Part shown: positions 1 to 9,343 of the stretch, piece by piece | Layout: the number at the start of each line of letters is the position of its first letter | Numbering within the stretch: position 1 is the first letter of the stretch | NCBI GenBank assembly: GCA_021835025.1 | Contig: JAKBQY010000043.1 | Location: forward strand, 1 to 58,041 | Source of the DNA: Thermoplasmata archaeon | GTDB lineage: Archaea; Thermoplasmatota; Thermoplasmata; Thermoplasmatales; Thermoplasmataceae | Direction: 5' to 3' | Length of the DNA stretch: 58,041 bases | The notes under the pieces: model-generated | What the model saw: the letters and a program-made list of their open reading frames with translations, nothing else | The model's database searches: none | What the model was told of the DNA's origin: nothing | Translations under genes and position numbers: made by a program

Positions 1-416
1 ATGCCGATCTTTGAAAGTTCCAAGTGCCCGTTCTGTAGTATCTCAAATCCTGATTGTGGATAGGTCAGTGATTTGTACTGTCCCTTTCCCTTCAGTCTTG
101 GGAATCCTGCTTTCTGTCTTTTTCCCTCCTTTTTTTCATTGTTCCTCCTGAAAAAGTTCTTATATGCACGGTTTACTCTCTGTGCAACATCCTGCAAAAC
201 TTGTGAATGAACCCCTTTATATTCTACAAAAGTGTTCTTCAGTTCAGGTATCTCATTCTGCTGGTAATTGTATGTAAGGGATCTTTTCTGTTCCCTGTAT
301 GCGTATCTCCTTTCAATAAGGAATGAGTTATACAACTGTCTGCAGAGTTCTATCTGGTTGTTGAGCTTTATTTCCTGTTCCGCAGACGGGTACAGCCTGA
401 ACTTATATGCCTTCAA
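1..416 (-). CDS. tnpB: TnpB (IS200/IS605 OrfB) N-terminal part, cut by window edge
   Basis: The reverse strand is open from a TTG at 414-416 to the window edge. It translates to a TnpB-type N-terminus: LKAYKFRLYPSAEQE, then LCRQLYNSFLIERR, a helical basic region, FRRNNEKKEGKRQKAGFPR and KGKGQYKSLTYPQSGFE. This order is characteristic of OrfB/TnpB, the RNA-guided nuclease of IS200/IS605 transposons. The TTG is chosen because an AGGAGG lies about 8 nt upstream (425-430) and the family begins at MLKAYKFRLYP. About 138 codons are visible; the RuvC-like catalytic half and zinc finger would lie outside the window, so intactness cannot be judged. No tnpA is visible next to it. Confidence 0.85.
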   Translation of the reverse strand, partial: MKAYKFRLYPSAEQEIKLNNQIELCRQLYNSFLIERRYAYREQKRSLTYNYQQNEIPELKNTFVEYKGVHSQVLQDVAQRVNRAYKNFFRRNNEKKEGKRQKAGFPRLKGKGQYKSLTYPQSGFEILQNGHLELSKIG

Positions 417-494
417 TTCTTTTGACCTCCTGCATAGAACATAATTGTAATATTTCCTCCTGCACTAAAAAGATTTCGCTTTCATAGATGGCGA

Positions 495-1092
495 TCATTG
501 AGGGGTTGGGATTTAAGTTATTTTTTCTTCCGGATACTGTGAAATCCTAAGTGGAGAAATGTTTGTAGTCTAGTGAAACTTACATCATACAACATTAATC
601 CTTTTTCTATCCTGAAAATTACAACGCCTGCGAGCAAAATTTCTCCTATTTTTCTAACCCTCAATGATCGACATAGGCTTTCATCCCCTCCCTTTCCAGT
701 AGATCAAAAATTTAGCCAGGCAACATTTCTCTGTGTGATAGAAACAAAAAGAGCGGAATTTTGTACATATTTGCAACAAACACAATCCTGTAATCAAAGG
801 ATATATTGAAATTCTTTACGAAGAGGTGAAGGATCGAAACCGGATACAAGATTACCAGGAAATTCTTTGCTAAAATCACATCAAAGAAGCCATGCATTAA
901 GTTCCTCTACTTTTATCTTGCAATCCTGCTTTACAATCTATGGGTTCTGATAAATATCATCACCAGCATTTGGGATAATATCTAATATGATGAAAACTTT
1001 AGTATCGGCATCGCTGGTAATATTAATCCATTTGTTGCAAGTTTAATTCCGTCATATAGCCTGTTTGAAGGTGATTTTTGATCTACTGTTTC
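495..1092 (+). pseudogene. Degenerate IS4-like DDE transposase remnant, copy 1
   Basis: No intact gene is present, but short transposase blocks remain in shifted frames: GILYIFATNT near 757-785 and then IETGYKITRKFFAKITSKK, followed by FLYFYLAILLYNLWVLINI near 836-985. The IE-GYK segment resembles the block carrying the third acidic residue of IS4-type DDE transposases. The same blocks recur at 20205-20632, and the left part recurs at 45190-45440, so this is a dispersed IS family. The similarity to copy 2 stops near 1092 (after CTACTGTTT), which marks the approximate right end. Only IS debris is seen between tnpB and the protease gene. Confidence 0.7.
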
Positions 1093-1144
1093 AGAAGGGG
1101 ATTTCTCGCTCAATTTTGTTAAAAGTATTTAACCTTAAATAAAT

Positions 1145-2257
1145 CTATGGTTTTATCGGTAATGGTGTGAATGTTAGCACAAACATTATTAAAGCAAATA
1201 TTCCTATTAGAATATCCCTTGTCCTTATTTTTTCGTAATCATTTAATGGGGGTGGGTGAACCAGACCCATGAATATTACAAATAATCCAAGAAATAGCCA
1301 GCCAAGATAATCATATGCTATTGTTAAATAAAATAAAATGCCAAGAAATCCATAGCTTAAAATGTATGCATTTTTCCCCAGTACTCCCCTTGCTATATGC
1401 CCTCCATCAAGCTGCCCTGATGGTATTAAATTCATTGCAGTTGCAAACATGCCAACCCAGACGGCGAAGACCATGGGAAAAATTGGTACATTTGTTGGTT
1501 CAATAATACTGAACATTCTATATATAATAGGATAATTCAATTCAAACGGTATGTAAGTTCCGACTGGCTTGAATATTGTTTCAAAGTATTGTGCCAAAAA
1601 TAACAATGGTATTGCAACCAAAAATCCTGCTATTGGACCCGCAGCGCCTATTTCTGCCATTACCTTTCTATTGGGTATTGGATCCCTTAAGGAAACAAAT
1701 GCACCGAATGTTCCTATCATATATGGCAAGGGGATAAAAAATGGCAGGGAAGCATTCACATGGTATTTCTTTGCAACAATATAGTGTGCGGTTTCATGAA
1801 CACCTAGAATAACCATAAGGGGTAATGAGAAGAATACAAAACCGTAAAATAATTTATACAATTCGGCATATACCCCTGGCCTCACAAAGCTGCTTGCATA
1901 TATTGAACCAACATAAATTGTTGACATTATTGTCAGTATGAGCATTATAAGGTTTACCATATTTGTTCTGTATTTTTCGTCAGGCCTGATTGATACTTCA
2001 AGATAATGCTCCACATCCTTGAATAAAAACGGTATGTAACCTTCCGGAACAAGTATTTTTCTCATCTCATCGAAATTTTCATCAATATTTGGGTTATCGC
2101 TATCAAAAAAAAGAAATTTTAAGCTCATCGGATTTACATTTACTTCATAATAGTTTAAATACTGCTTTACCGTATTGACGACATCATTCAAATTTTCATT
2201 TTCCACTTTAACTGAAGGAAACATAACCAACACCAATGAATTAAAATATATACCCAT
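1145..2257 (-). CDS. Site-2 protease-like membrane metalloprotease (peptidase M50)
   Basis: A 370-residue polytopic membrane protein. The zinc-binding HExxH motif is HETAH at residues 154-158 and the second metal ligand motif LDGGH is at 283-287 (Asp284), the two hallmarks of M50/S2P intramembrane proteases. A soluble N-terminal region of about 100 residues precedes the membrane domain, as in several archaeal S2P-like proteins. Multiple hydrophobic segments lie at roughly 100-120, 135-153, 205-225, 260-280 and 300-365. A TATA-like GTATATAATC just upstream on the minus strand fits a leaderless start at 2257. The family cleaves transmembrane substrates within the bilayer; the substrate here is unknown. 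It is convergent with nothing and divergent from nurA. Confidence 0.9.
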   Translation of the reverse strand: MGIYFNSLVLVMFPSVKVENENLNDVVNTVKQYLNYYEVNVNPMSLKFLFFDSDNPNIDENFDEMRKILVPEGYIPFLFKDVEHYLEVSIRPDEKYRTNMVNLIMLILTIMSTIYVGSIYASSFVRPGVYAELYKLFYGFVFFSLPLMVILGVHETAHYIVAKKYHVNASLPFFIPLPYMIGTFGAFVSLRDPIPNRKVMAEIGAAGPIAGFLVAIPLLFLAQYFETIFKPVGTYIPFELNYPIIYRMFSIIEPTNVPIFPMVFAVWVGMFATAMNLIPSGQLDGGHIARGVLGKNAYILSYGFLGILFYLTIAYDYLGWLFLGLFVIFMGLVHPPPLNDYEKIRTRDILIGIFALIMFVLTFTPLPIKP

Positions 2258-2376
2258 TGTTATATGAGATTATATACTTTTACCAAACTTAATAGATAGA
2301 TAATATAATACTGTTTTTAAATCTTTTTGATTTGCCCATCATGTTTCAGCTATTTTTAATTTCCATAGAAAGATTT

Positions 2377-2384
2377 ATTTTTAA
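2377..2384 (+). promoter_or_regulatory. TATA-like box of the nurA-herA-mre11-rad50 operon
   Basis: TTTTTAAA at 2377-2384 lies about 24 nt before the ATG at 2404, the spacing expected for an archaeal TATA box and a transcript starting at the initiation codon. This favours 2404 over the upstream in-frame ATG at 2332, which would add 24 residues containing the promoter itself. Confidence 0.55.
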
Positions 2385-2403
2385 ATCTATATTATCATTA
2401 AAA

Positions 2404-3447
2404 ATGGATACATTCTCGGATTTTATAGATTATCTGAATAAAAATCGTAACATAATAAGAAAGTCAATGAAAATGGATGAAAAGTCAGATATATATCTAC
2501 TGCTTAAAGATGCATTCAACCAGAATTTCCACGATTTTAAGCCGCATGACCCGGAAAATATAAATGTCGCTTCAACCGACAGTTCAGAATTTGTAAGAAT
2601 GCTTTATATTGGGAAAAATATTGTAATTATAAGGGCATATACCATATATAAAAATGAAATTTCCAAGCATTTTATTGCCGATATGGTTGCAGTGAATCCT
2701 GAAGAACTCATGAACTTCAAAATTCTCTTGATGGAATATGCGGAACATAAATCCATAATAAATCTTCTTGATAAATCCAGCCCCGAATATATTTTTGTTG
2801 ACGGCTCTTTAAATGGAAGACTTTCGCATAGCACGGAGGCTCTTAAAATAGAAAATTATCAGGGATTCATGGTAGAATATTTTAGAACCCTAAAGGAAAT
2901 GATTAAAAAGGCATACGATAAAAATGCCAAGCTCATATTTATAGCGAAAAGCAGCTATTCAGATAGCTTTAAAAACTATTTATTAAACTCAATCAGGCCT
3001 GAACTCTTAAATTCAGATCCGTTAAAAAATGAAATAAAAATATATGCAAATGATCATGCAATTATCAAGGCAATGGCTCATTCAAGAGGATATACAACAC
3101 CAGTTATGTATAAAAAAATACTTGGTGGCTTTGATGTAAATTATGTATCATTTGATGTTTTGCCGAAAGTTGAGGATTTGCCAATGATGGTCCATATTCT
3201 TGCAAAGGATTTCCAGAAGGAAGATTTGAATGAAGCCCCGTATAATATCGATGAAAATATCATAAATTTAATATTCTACGGGTATACAAGTTACAGGGTA
3301 TATAATCTTTGGCTTGTTGATGTTGACAAAAAGGTAAAATTCAGGAAAAATGAAATGGAAAATATTTATATGAGGGCTTTTGAAAAGGCAACAGGAATAA
3401 CGTTCTATGAAACAAGGGGTGAAAGACGTGTTAGGATCAGGGTATGA
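2404..3447 (+). CDS. nurA: NurA 5'-3' nuclease
   Basis: A 347-residue protein, first in an operon with herA, mre11 and rad50. NurA is the Mn-dependent nuclease that works with the HerA translocase to resect DNA ends for homologous recombination. The NurA signature FVDGSLNGR is seen at about residues 132-140, with Asp133 as the expected metal ligand, and further conserved acidic stretches occur toward the C-terminus (VSFDVLP; LWLVDVDKK). The start at 2404 is chosen over 2332 because a TATA-like box lies 24 nt upstream of it. The 3' end overlaps the start of herA, indicating translational coupling. Confidence 0.9.
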   Translation: MDTFSDFIDYLNKNRNIIRKSMKMDEKSDIYLLLKDAFNQNFHDFKPHDPENINVASTDSSEFVRMLYIGKNIVIIRAYTIYKNEISKHFIADMVAVNPEELMNFKILLMEYAEHKSIINLLDKSSPEYIFVDGSLNGRLSHSTEALKIENYQGFMVEYFRTLKEMIKKAYDKNAKLIFIAKSSYSDSFKNYLLNSIRPELLNSDPLKNEIKIYANDHAIIKAMAHSRGYTTPVMYKKILGGFDVNYVSFDVLPKVEDLPMMVHILAKDFQKEDLNEAPYNIDENIINLIFYGYTSYRVYNLWLVDVDKKVKFRKNEMENIYMRAFEKATGITFYETRGERRVRIRV

Positions 3448-4960
3448 AATAGGGTATATTATAGGAGAGAATTCATCGAATAAGTTTCAATTTGTAATAT
3501 CCGATGATACAGACTTAAAGAAATGGGAATATGTTTACTTAAAGGTAAACGATGCAACGATAGTCGGGAGAATTGAGGAGATAATATCAAAAAGTGATTT
3601 ACTGAACAACAATATGGATTATGAAAGCATAAAAAAATATACGGATAACAATATAAATGATTTTGTCAATATATGTTTATCAACGATACTTGGAAAATTT
3701 GATGGGCACAATTTAGTCCAATCAAGGGAAATAATAAAGCCAGGAATTTCAGTATTTAAAGCAGATGAAGAATTATTGAATAAAATATTTTCATACAATG
3801 AAGAGGAATCGTTGAATATAGGTTATCTGCCAGATAATAATGTGGGCGTTTCAATAAATATAAATGGGCTGAGGCGGCATCTTGCGATTCTTGCACAAAC
3901 AGGAGCTGGTAAAAGCCATACAGCATCTGTTATTATGGAAGAATTGTTGAAGAAAGGGGCTTCTATTATTGTTCTTGACCCGCATGCAGATTATGTTTTC
4001 ATGAAAAAGAAAACCGATGGCAAGATATATTCTAATAATGTTGGCGTATTCCGAACACCATTGAGCACAGGAAGATACACAAAGGACGATATAGGCATTA
4101 TCAATAATTTTACCATAAGGTTCCAGGATTTGGGCCCTGACGATATAAAGGGCATAATGGATATAAGGGAAAATTATACAAATTTAAATGCCATAGTTGA
4201 TGATATATACAAAAAAATGAAGGGCAAAAAGGATTTGAACGACTTTCTTGAAACTGCTGAAAAACTATCTGATGAAGAGTATAAAAAAATAAGGGGGAGA
4301 CTGTCATTTCTCAAAAAAATAAAGGATATTTTTGAGGATTACAGCACCGGAATAAAGGATTATTTATCCCCGGGAAAAATGTCTGTAATGGATTTATCGG
4401 GCATGGACCAATTCCTGGCAAATTATTTTTCCTTTAGAGTTATGAGTGAAATTTATGATTCAAAACTTTCAATGGAATTCAGGTATCCGGTATTTGTTTT
4501 TGTGGAAGAAGCGCATAATTTTGTCCCGCCAAAGAGAAATTCAGGGATAGCAGGAATGATAAAAAAAATAGCAGGGGAGGGAAGAAAATTCGGCATATTT
4601 CTTGTTGTAATTACACAAAGGCCGGGAAAAATAGATTCAGACGTTTTGAGCCAGTGCAATTCACAGATCATTTTAAGGGTAACAAATCCATCCGACCAGA
4701 ACGCCATTCTTGAAAGCAGTGAAAATATTACACAGTATCTCATGCAAGACCTTCCATCCCTAGATATAGGCGAAGCAATAATCGTGGGCGAAATCGTCAA
4801 AATGCCTGTTATAATCAAGATAAGGGACAGGGAAACAATGGCCGGCGGTTCCGATATTGACCTCATAGGATTATTGAAGGATGCCCGGGAGGAAGTGAGG
4901 AAAATGAATGACCCCGATGAGATAAAGAAAAAAAACAGAACACTTTTGGGTGATTTATAA
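3407..4960 (+). CDS. herA: HerA hexameric DNA translocase/ATPase
   Basis: A 517-residue HerA/FtsK-type ATPase. An N-terminal HAS-barrel-like region (about 1-140) precedes the P-loop AQTGAGKSH (about 163-171, Lys169), and the Walker B segment VFVFVEEAHNF lies near 362-372. A later ITQRPGKID segment matches the sensor region of the family. HerA forms a ring that pumps DNA and activates NurA alongside Mre11-Rad50. The ATG at 3407 overlaps nurA by 41 nt; GTG at 3419 or 3428 is an alternative start close to the conserved GYEIGYIIG. The stop overlaps the mre11 ATG by one base. Confidence 0.93.
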   Translation: MKQGVKDVLGSGYEIGYIIGENSSNKFQFVISDDTDLKKWEYVYLKVNDATIVGRIEEIISKSDLLNNNMDYESIKKYTDNNINDFVNICLSTILGKFDGHNLVQSREIIKPGISVFKADEELLNKIFSYNEEESLNIGYLPDNNVGVSININGLRRHLAILAQTGAGKSHTASVIMEELLKKGASIIVLDPHADYVFMKKKTDGKIYSNNVGVFRTPLSTGRYTKDDIGIINNFTIRFQDLGPDDIKGIMDIRENYTNLNAIVDDIYKKMKGKKDLNDFLETAEKLSDEEYKKIRGRLSFLKKIKDIFEDYSTGIKDYLSPGKMSVMDLSGMDQFLANYFSFRVMSEIYDSKLSMEFRYPVFVFVEEAHNFVPPKRNSGIAGMIKKIAGEGRKFGIFLVVITQRPGKIDSDVLSQCNSQIILRVTNPSDQNAILESSENITQYLMQDLPSLDIGEAIIVGEIVKMPVIIKIRDRETMAGGSDIDLIGLLKDAREEVRKMNDPDEIKKKNRTLLGDL

Positions 4961-6087
4961 TGGCAAGATTCCTGCACCTCTCTGATACCCATCTTGGTTA
5001 TAAGGAATACATGATGGATTTGAGGGAAAATGATTTTTATGAATCATTCAACGAGGCCATAGATATAGGTCTCGAAGAAAATGTGGATTTTTTCGTTCAT
5101 ACCGGGGACCTGTTTGATACATGGTCCCCATCCAACAGGGCTCTGAATGAATTCAAAAAGGCTGCATTGAAATTGTACAATAAAAATAAAACAATGTACC
5201 TAATAATGGGAGATCATGATCGACCTAAAAGAACCGATGAAATTGCATCAAGAATCTTCGATTTTCTTGGTGTAAAACTTCTGGGTGTTAATAACATTGA
5301 AAATATTGTTCTTAATTACAATAATGAGGATTTATTGATTTCTGGATTATCCAATATGAAAGGCCTGAGAAAGGATAATATCGCTGAAGAATACAAAAAG
5401 GGCGATATTGCCGCAAAAGGATATAAAAATTCAATTTTAATGTCGCATCAGGGTGTATACCCCTATTTAATAAAAGAAGCGTGCGAGGTTGATTCAAAGG
5501 ATTTGCCATTGAATTATAAATATCTGGCATTTGGCCATGTCCATGATTCATATCTTATAAATGATAGATATCCCGTTTTCACATATGCAGGATCAACCGA
5601 TATAAACAGTTCCAACGAGTTGAAGCATTTTACAAAAAATAAAAAATCGGTAAACCTGGTTGATATTGAAAATGGCAATGTCAACGCACAGCAGATTAAA
5701 CTCAAGTCAACAAGATACCAGGCTGAGATAAAATCCGATTACAATAATTATATAAGGGATATAGATGAAATAATTAATCAGAAGATGGACAATGAAAAGG
5801 AACCATTGCTGTTGATAACAATACATGGTGATGTTGACCGGGATGAGATAAGGAAAAAAATAAAGGAAATAAAAAATGCTTTGGTTAAGGGCCCAGTATT
5901 TGAAAACGAAATAAAAAGAATATCAGAAAAACCAAATCTCACAAAACTCATTGATTACTTTCAGGCTTATTTTAATGACAATGATCTTTCAGAACTAGCC
6001 AATAGCATTTATGAAACCATAAAAAATGAGGACGTGAACACATCATACAACCTTATAAAAAATCTGTTTGGTATGGTGGAAACATGA
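4960..6087 (+). CDS. mre11: Mre11 DNA double-strand break nuclease
   Basis: A 375-residue calcineurin-like phosphoesterase. The metal-binding motifs are visible in order: LSDTHLGY (about 8-15), HTGDLFDTW (about 46-54), MGDHDRP (about 86-92), SHQGVYPY and FGHVHDS. Mre11 is the Mn-dependent nuclease of the Mre11-Rad50 complex that opens broken DNA ends before HerA-NurA resection. Its C-terminal region after about residue 250 would form the Rad50-binding part. The ATG overlaps the herA stop by one base, and the TGA overlaps the rad50 ATG (ATGA), so the four genes are tightly coupled. Confidence 0.95.
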   Translation: MARFLHLSDTHLGYKEYMMDLRENDFYESFNEAIDIGLEENVDFFVHTGDLFDTWSPSNRALNEFKKAALKLYNKNKTMYLIMGDHDRPKRTDEIASRIFDFLGVKLLGVNNIENIVLNYNNEDLLISGLSNMKGLRKDNIAEEYKKGDIAAKGYKNSILMSHQGVYPYLIKEACEVDSKDLPLNYKYLAFGHVHDSYLINDRYPVFTYAGSTDINSSNELKHFTKNKKSVNLVDIENGNVNAQQIKLKSTRYQAEIKSDYNNYIRDIDEIINQKMDNEKEPLLLITIHGDVDRDEIRKKIKEIKNALVKGPVFENEIKRISEKPNLTKLIDYFQAYFNDNDLSELANSIYETIKNEDVNTSYNLIKNLFGMVET

Positions 6088-8756
6088 TTATTGAATCCCT
6101 TGAATTGACCAATTTTCTATCGCATGAAAAAACAAATATTGTTTTTGAAAATGGAATCAACATCATCACGGGGAAAAATGGGGCTGGTAAAACAAGCATA
6201 CTGGACGGAATAAAATTCGCATTGTTTGCGGAATCAAGAAATTCCGAGAAAAACAATGAACTCATTAAAAAGGGCAAAAATTTCTTTGATATATATTTAA
6301 AATTCAATGTGAATGGTGATGAATATGAAGTATACAGGCATTTTGGGATAAAATCTGCCAAAAATGCTGAAAGGCTAGCGTACATTAAAAGGAATTCAAT
6401 AATAATAGCCGAAACATATGAGGGTATAACACAGGAAATATCAAAAATTCTTGGCGTTTCCAGGGAAATATTTAAAAATTCGGTATTTGTTGAGCAGGGG
6501 CAGATGGATTCATTGATTTCAGGAACTCCAAAGGAAAGGAAACAGATATTCAGTGATATAATAGGGCTGACATCTCTTTCAAAAAATGCTGATAAACTGA
6601 GGGAAATTATAAACAGATTGAGGGCAGAATCCCTCCTACTGCAGCATTCAAAGGAAAGGGCGGAAGAGCTCAGTGATGATATAACAAAGTTGAAAGGTAA
6701 AAATGAGGAATTATTTAAAGAAAAAAATACGCTAGAAGAAGGGGACAGAAAGTATTCACTTGAGATAGGGGAACTTGAGGAAAATATAAAAATCAAAACA
6801 CAGTATGAAAATGCGATGAAAACGAGGGAGAATGAGATGCATAGATACGAGGACAACCTTAAATCCCTGAAAATATCCAGAGATGGAATACAAAAAGAAC
6901 TTTTATCATACTCTGGCGATAAAAAAATACTTGATGAACTTGAATCTGATATATATTATACAAACAGGGACAGAATCAATGAATATTTTAATATTAAAAA
7001 GGAAAAAAGATTTCTTGAAAAAAGTTTGGATGACCTAAATAAAAATATATCAAATTATGAAACAAACTTGAATAATATGAAAAATCTCGCTGAATACCAC
7101 GAAAAATATCTCAACACTAGAAATTTATATGAAAGAAGTTTAACGGAAATCAAAAAATACAACAATGCATACAATGAATACAATCAGGCCAGCATGAGGT
7201 TGAAGGCAATAAATGATATTCTTCTAAAAAAATCAGAAAACATTGAAAAATTTAAGAACCAGTATCCTGATATAAACAATTTAAGGGAGCAGAAAGAAAA
7301 TATACAGAAACGCATACAGGAGCTTAATTCAAGAAATTCCTTCATAAAGGCTGAGGTTGCACAATGCAATTCAAGGGTTAATGAATATCGTTCAAACATG
7401 GTTACACTGAATGGCAAAAATCAGTGCCCCCTTTGTGGAGAAACACTTACTCCGGAGCATTTAAAGGGTATCGAGGAGGAATACAATAATAAAATAGGGG
7501 AAAATATAGGCCAAATAGAGAAATTGAAAGGGGAAAAAACACAGAATGACGATTATATAAAAAAATACAATGGGGAATATGCATTGTTGAATTCTGATGC
7601 CATTGAACAATACATTATTGATTTAAGGGAAGTAAAAACCCTTGAATCGGAAAAAAAAGAAATCATTCAAAAATTGGACATTCTAAAAAATGACCATGAT
7701 AGATATCTCGATTTAAGCGATGAAAATGGGAAGCAGGAAAAAATTCTCAGGGAAACTGAACCATATGAATTAAGGTATACAAAATATTCAAATTTAGTTT
7801 CTGAAATGGACATAAATGGGATGAAAAAAAATCAGGGGAAGCTTGAAAATGATATAAAAAACAACGATGAAAAGCTGGTGGACATCGAGCAATCCATTGG
7901 AATGGTCCCAGATGAATCAAGATTCAACAGTGTTTATAAAATTTCCCAAAGAATCAATGAGCTCAAAAAGAAACAGGAAAGTGCAATAAGTTTAAGGGAA
8001 AAGCTTGCAAATATAGATGAACAGGCAGATAATTTAAATAGAAATATTGAGGGCTTGAAAAATGAAATTTCGTCTTATGAAAATGAACTTGCCAGATTTA
8101 ATGGGATAGACCAAAAATATGAAAAACTGAAAGCCGAGATGGAATACAATAAGCAGAACCTCATCAGAAAGGAGGTTGCAATAAACCAGAATAATGAAAC
8201 AATGAATGAATATGATGAAAAAATAAAAAACCTGAATAAGGATGTTGAAAACTACAATAAAATTGCCGATGCAATAAGGAAGCTGGATAAGGTCAGGGAA
8301 TCCTACGATGTCAATGGAATACAATCAATGATCAGAAAGGATGCATCAGTATCCATAACAAATACTGCAAGGAAATATTTGACATCGTTCAATCTAGATT
8401 TTGATGACATATCCATCGATGAAAATTTTAATATTAAGGTTACGCAGAATTCCATGGAGCAGTTCATAGAATCCCTGAGTGGTGGTGAAAAAACCGCCAT
8501 GGCAATAGCTTTAAGATTATCCGTTGCAAATTATGTGCTTGACAGGATAAGCACGGTAATCATGGATGAACCAACAAATTTCCTTGACGAGGACAGAAGA
8601 AACAATTTAAAGGATATAATTCAGTATTCCTTAAAGGGAGAAAATATAATACCACAGATGATAATGATAACGCACCACAGCGAATTGACATCGGTTGCAG
8701 ACATTTCATATGAGGTCATTAAAACAGGGGGAAGTTCAAGGGTTATTTCAATATAA
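6084..8756 (+). CDS. rad50: Rad50 SMC-like ATPase
   Basis: An 890-residue ABC-type ATPase with the full Rad50 layout: Walker A ITGKNGAGKTS (about 28-38), Q-loop FVEQGQMDSLI (about 135), long coiled coils, the zinc hook CPLCGE near residue 447 at the middle of the coiled coil, the ABC signature SLSGGEKTAMA near 797, and Walker B VIMDEPTNFLDE near 826. It bridges DNA ends together with Mre11. The ATGA overlap with mre11 and the length are normal for archaeal Rad50. Many in-frame AAA/GAA codons reflect the Lys/Glu-rich coiled coil. Confidence 0.96.
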   Translation: MIIESLELTNFLSHEKTNIVFENGINIITGKNGAGKTSILDGIKFALFAESRNSEKNNELIKKGKNFFDIYLKFNVNGDEYEVYRHFGIKSAKNAERLAYIKRNSIIIAETYEGITQEISKILGVSREIFKNSVFVEQGQMDSLISGTPKERKQIFSDIIGLTSLSKNADKLREIINRLRAESLLLQHSKERAEELSDDITKLKGKNEELFKEKNTLEEGDRKYSLEIGELEENIKIKTQYENAMKTRENEMHRYEDNLKSLKISRDGIQKELLSYSGDKKILDELESDIYYTNRDRINEYFNIKKEKRFLEKSLDDLNKNISNYETNLNNMKNLAEYHEKYLNTRNLYERSLTEIKKYNNAYNEYNQASMRLKAINDILLKKSENIEKFKNQYPDINNLREQKENIQKRIQELNSRNSFIKAEVAQCNSRVNEYRSNMVTLNGKNQCPLCGETLTPEHLKGIEEEYNNKIGENIGQIEKLKGEKTQNDDYIKKYNGEYALLNSDAIEQYIIDLREVKTLESEKKEIIQKLDILKNDHDRYLDLSDENGKQEKILRETEPYELRYTKYSNLVSEMDINGMKKNQGKLENDIKNNDEKLVDIEQSIGMVPDESRFNSVYKISQRINELKKKQESAISLREKLANIDEQADNLNRNIEGLKNEISSYENELARFNGIDQKYEKLKAEMEYNKQNLIRKEVAINQNNETMNEYDEKIKNLNKDVENYNKIADAIRKLDKVRESYDVNGIQSMIRKDASVSITNTARKYLTSFNLDFDDISIDENFNIKVTQNSMEQFIESLSGGEKTAMAIALRLSVANYVLDRISTVIMDEPTNFLDEDRRNNLKDIIQYSLKGENIIPQMIMITHHSELTSVADISYEVIKTGGSSRVISI

Positions 8757-8800
8757 TTATATTCATAAACATAAAATACGGATGTAACATTATTATTAAA

Positions 8801-9343
8801 ATGATGGATATTGATTATTCAGATAATGTCTATAAACCTGCGGAGGATACATATTTAATAATTGATAATGTTGTGCCGGAAGGCAATATCCTTGAAATAG
8901 GGGCGGGAACTGGCATAATATCAATTTTTTTCGCCCTTAAGGGATATAATGTAACTTCATCCGATATATCTGGAGATTCAATAGACCTCATAGAAAAAAA
9001 TGCGATGAAAAATCATGTGAACCTGGACATAATTAAATCAAATCTTTTTGAAAATATTCATGGTGTATATAACACAATTATCTTCAACCCCCCTTATTTG
9101 CCGGTTGAAAATGAAAGCCCCCAATGGTCAGGCGGAATGGATGGTTTTGAGACCACGGGAAAATTTCTTGATGATGCATATAAATACCTGGATAAGGATG
9201 GAAGTATATACATAATATTATCGGACTTAACAGATATAAACAAATTTATTGGAAAATATAAAATATACAGGTTCGAGAAGGTTAAATGTGAACATTTTGA
9301 TTTTGAATCCATTATTTTATACAGGCTTAAAGTGAGATTATGA
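8801..9343 (+). CDS. HemK2/Mtq2-type protein N5-glutamine methyltransferase
   Basis: A 180-residue class I SAM-dependent methyltransferase. The SAM motif ILEIGAGTGIIS occurs near residues 30-41 and the diagnostic NPPYLP motif near 97-102; NPPY binds the substrate amide. The short length and the N-terminus DYSDNVYKPAEDTYLI match the archaeal/eukaryotic HemK2 group, which methylates the GGQ glutamine of class 1 release factor (aRF1). Two ATG codons are adjacent (8801 and 8804). Its stop overlaps the following GTPase by ATGA, so translation termination and ribosome-linked functions are coupled here. Confidence 0.85.
   Translation: MMDIDYSDNVYKPAEDTYLIIDNVVPEGNILEIGAGTGIISIFFALKGYNVTSSDISGDSIDLIEKNAMKNHVNLDIIKSNLFENIHGVYNTIIFNPPYLPVENESPQWSGGMDGFETTGKFLDDAYKYLDKDGSIYIILSDLTDINKFIGKYKIYRFEKVKCEHFDFESIILYRLKVRL

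Noticed and set aside
1-416. Possible omega RNA of the tnpB element
   Set aside because: It would lie at the 3' end of tnpB, outside the window, so nothing can be said.
573-897. ORFs at 573-809 (+) and 712-897 (-)
   Set aside because: They lie in the wrong frames of the decayed IS4-like remnant; the transposase blocks read in other frames.
4453-4992. 179-codon minus-strand ORF inside herA
   Set aside because: Antisense shadow of the HerA Walker B region; no independent family features.
6053-6856. 267-codon minus-strand ORF inside rad50, hydrophobic and Ser/Phe-rich
   Set aside because: Typical antisense translation of a Lys/Glu-rich coiled-coil gene.
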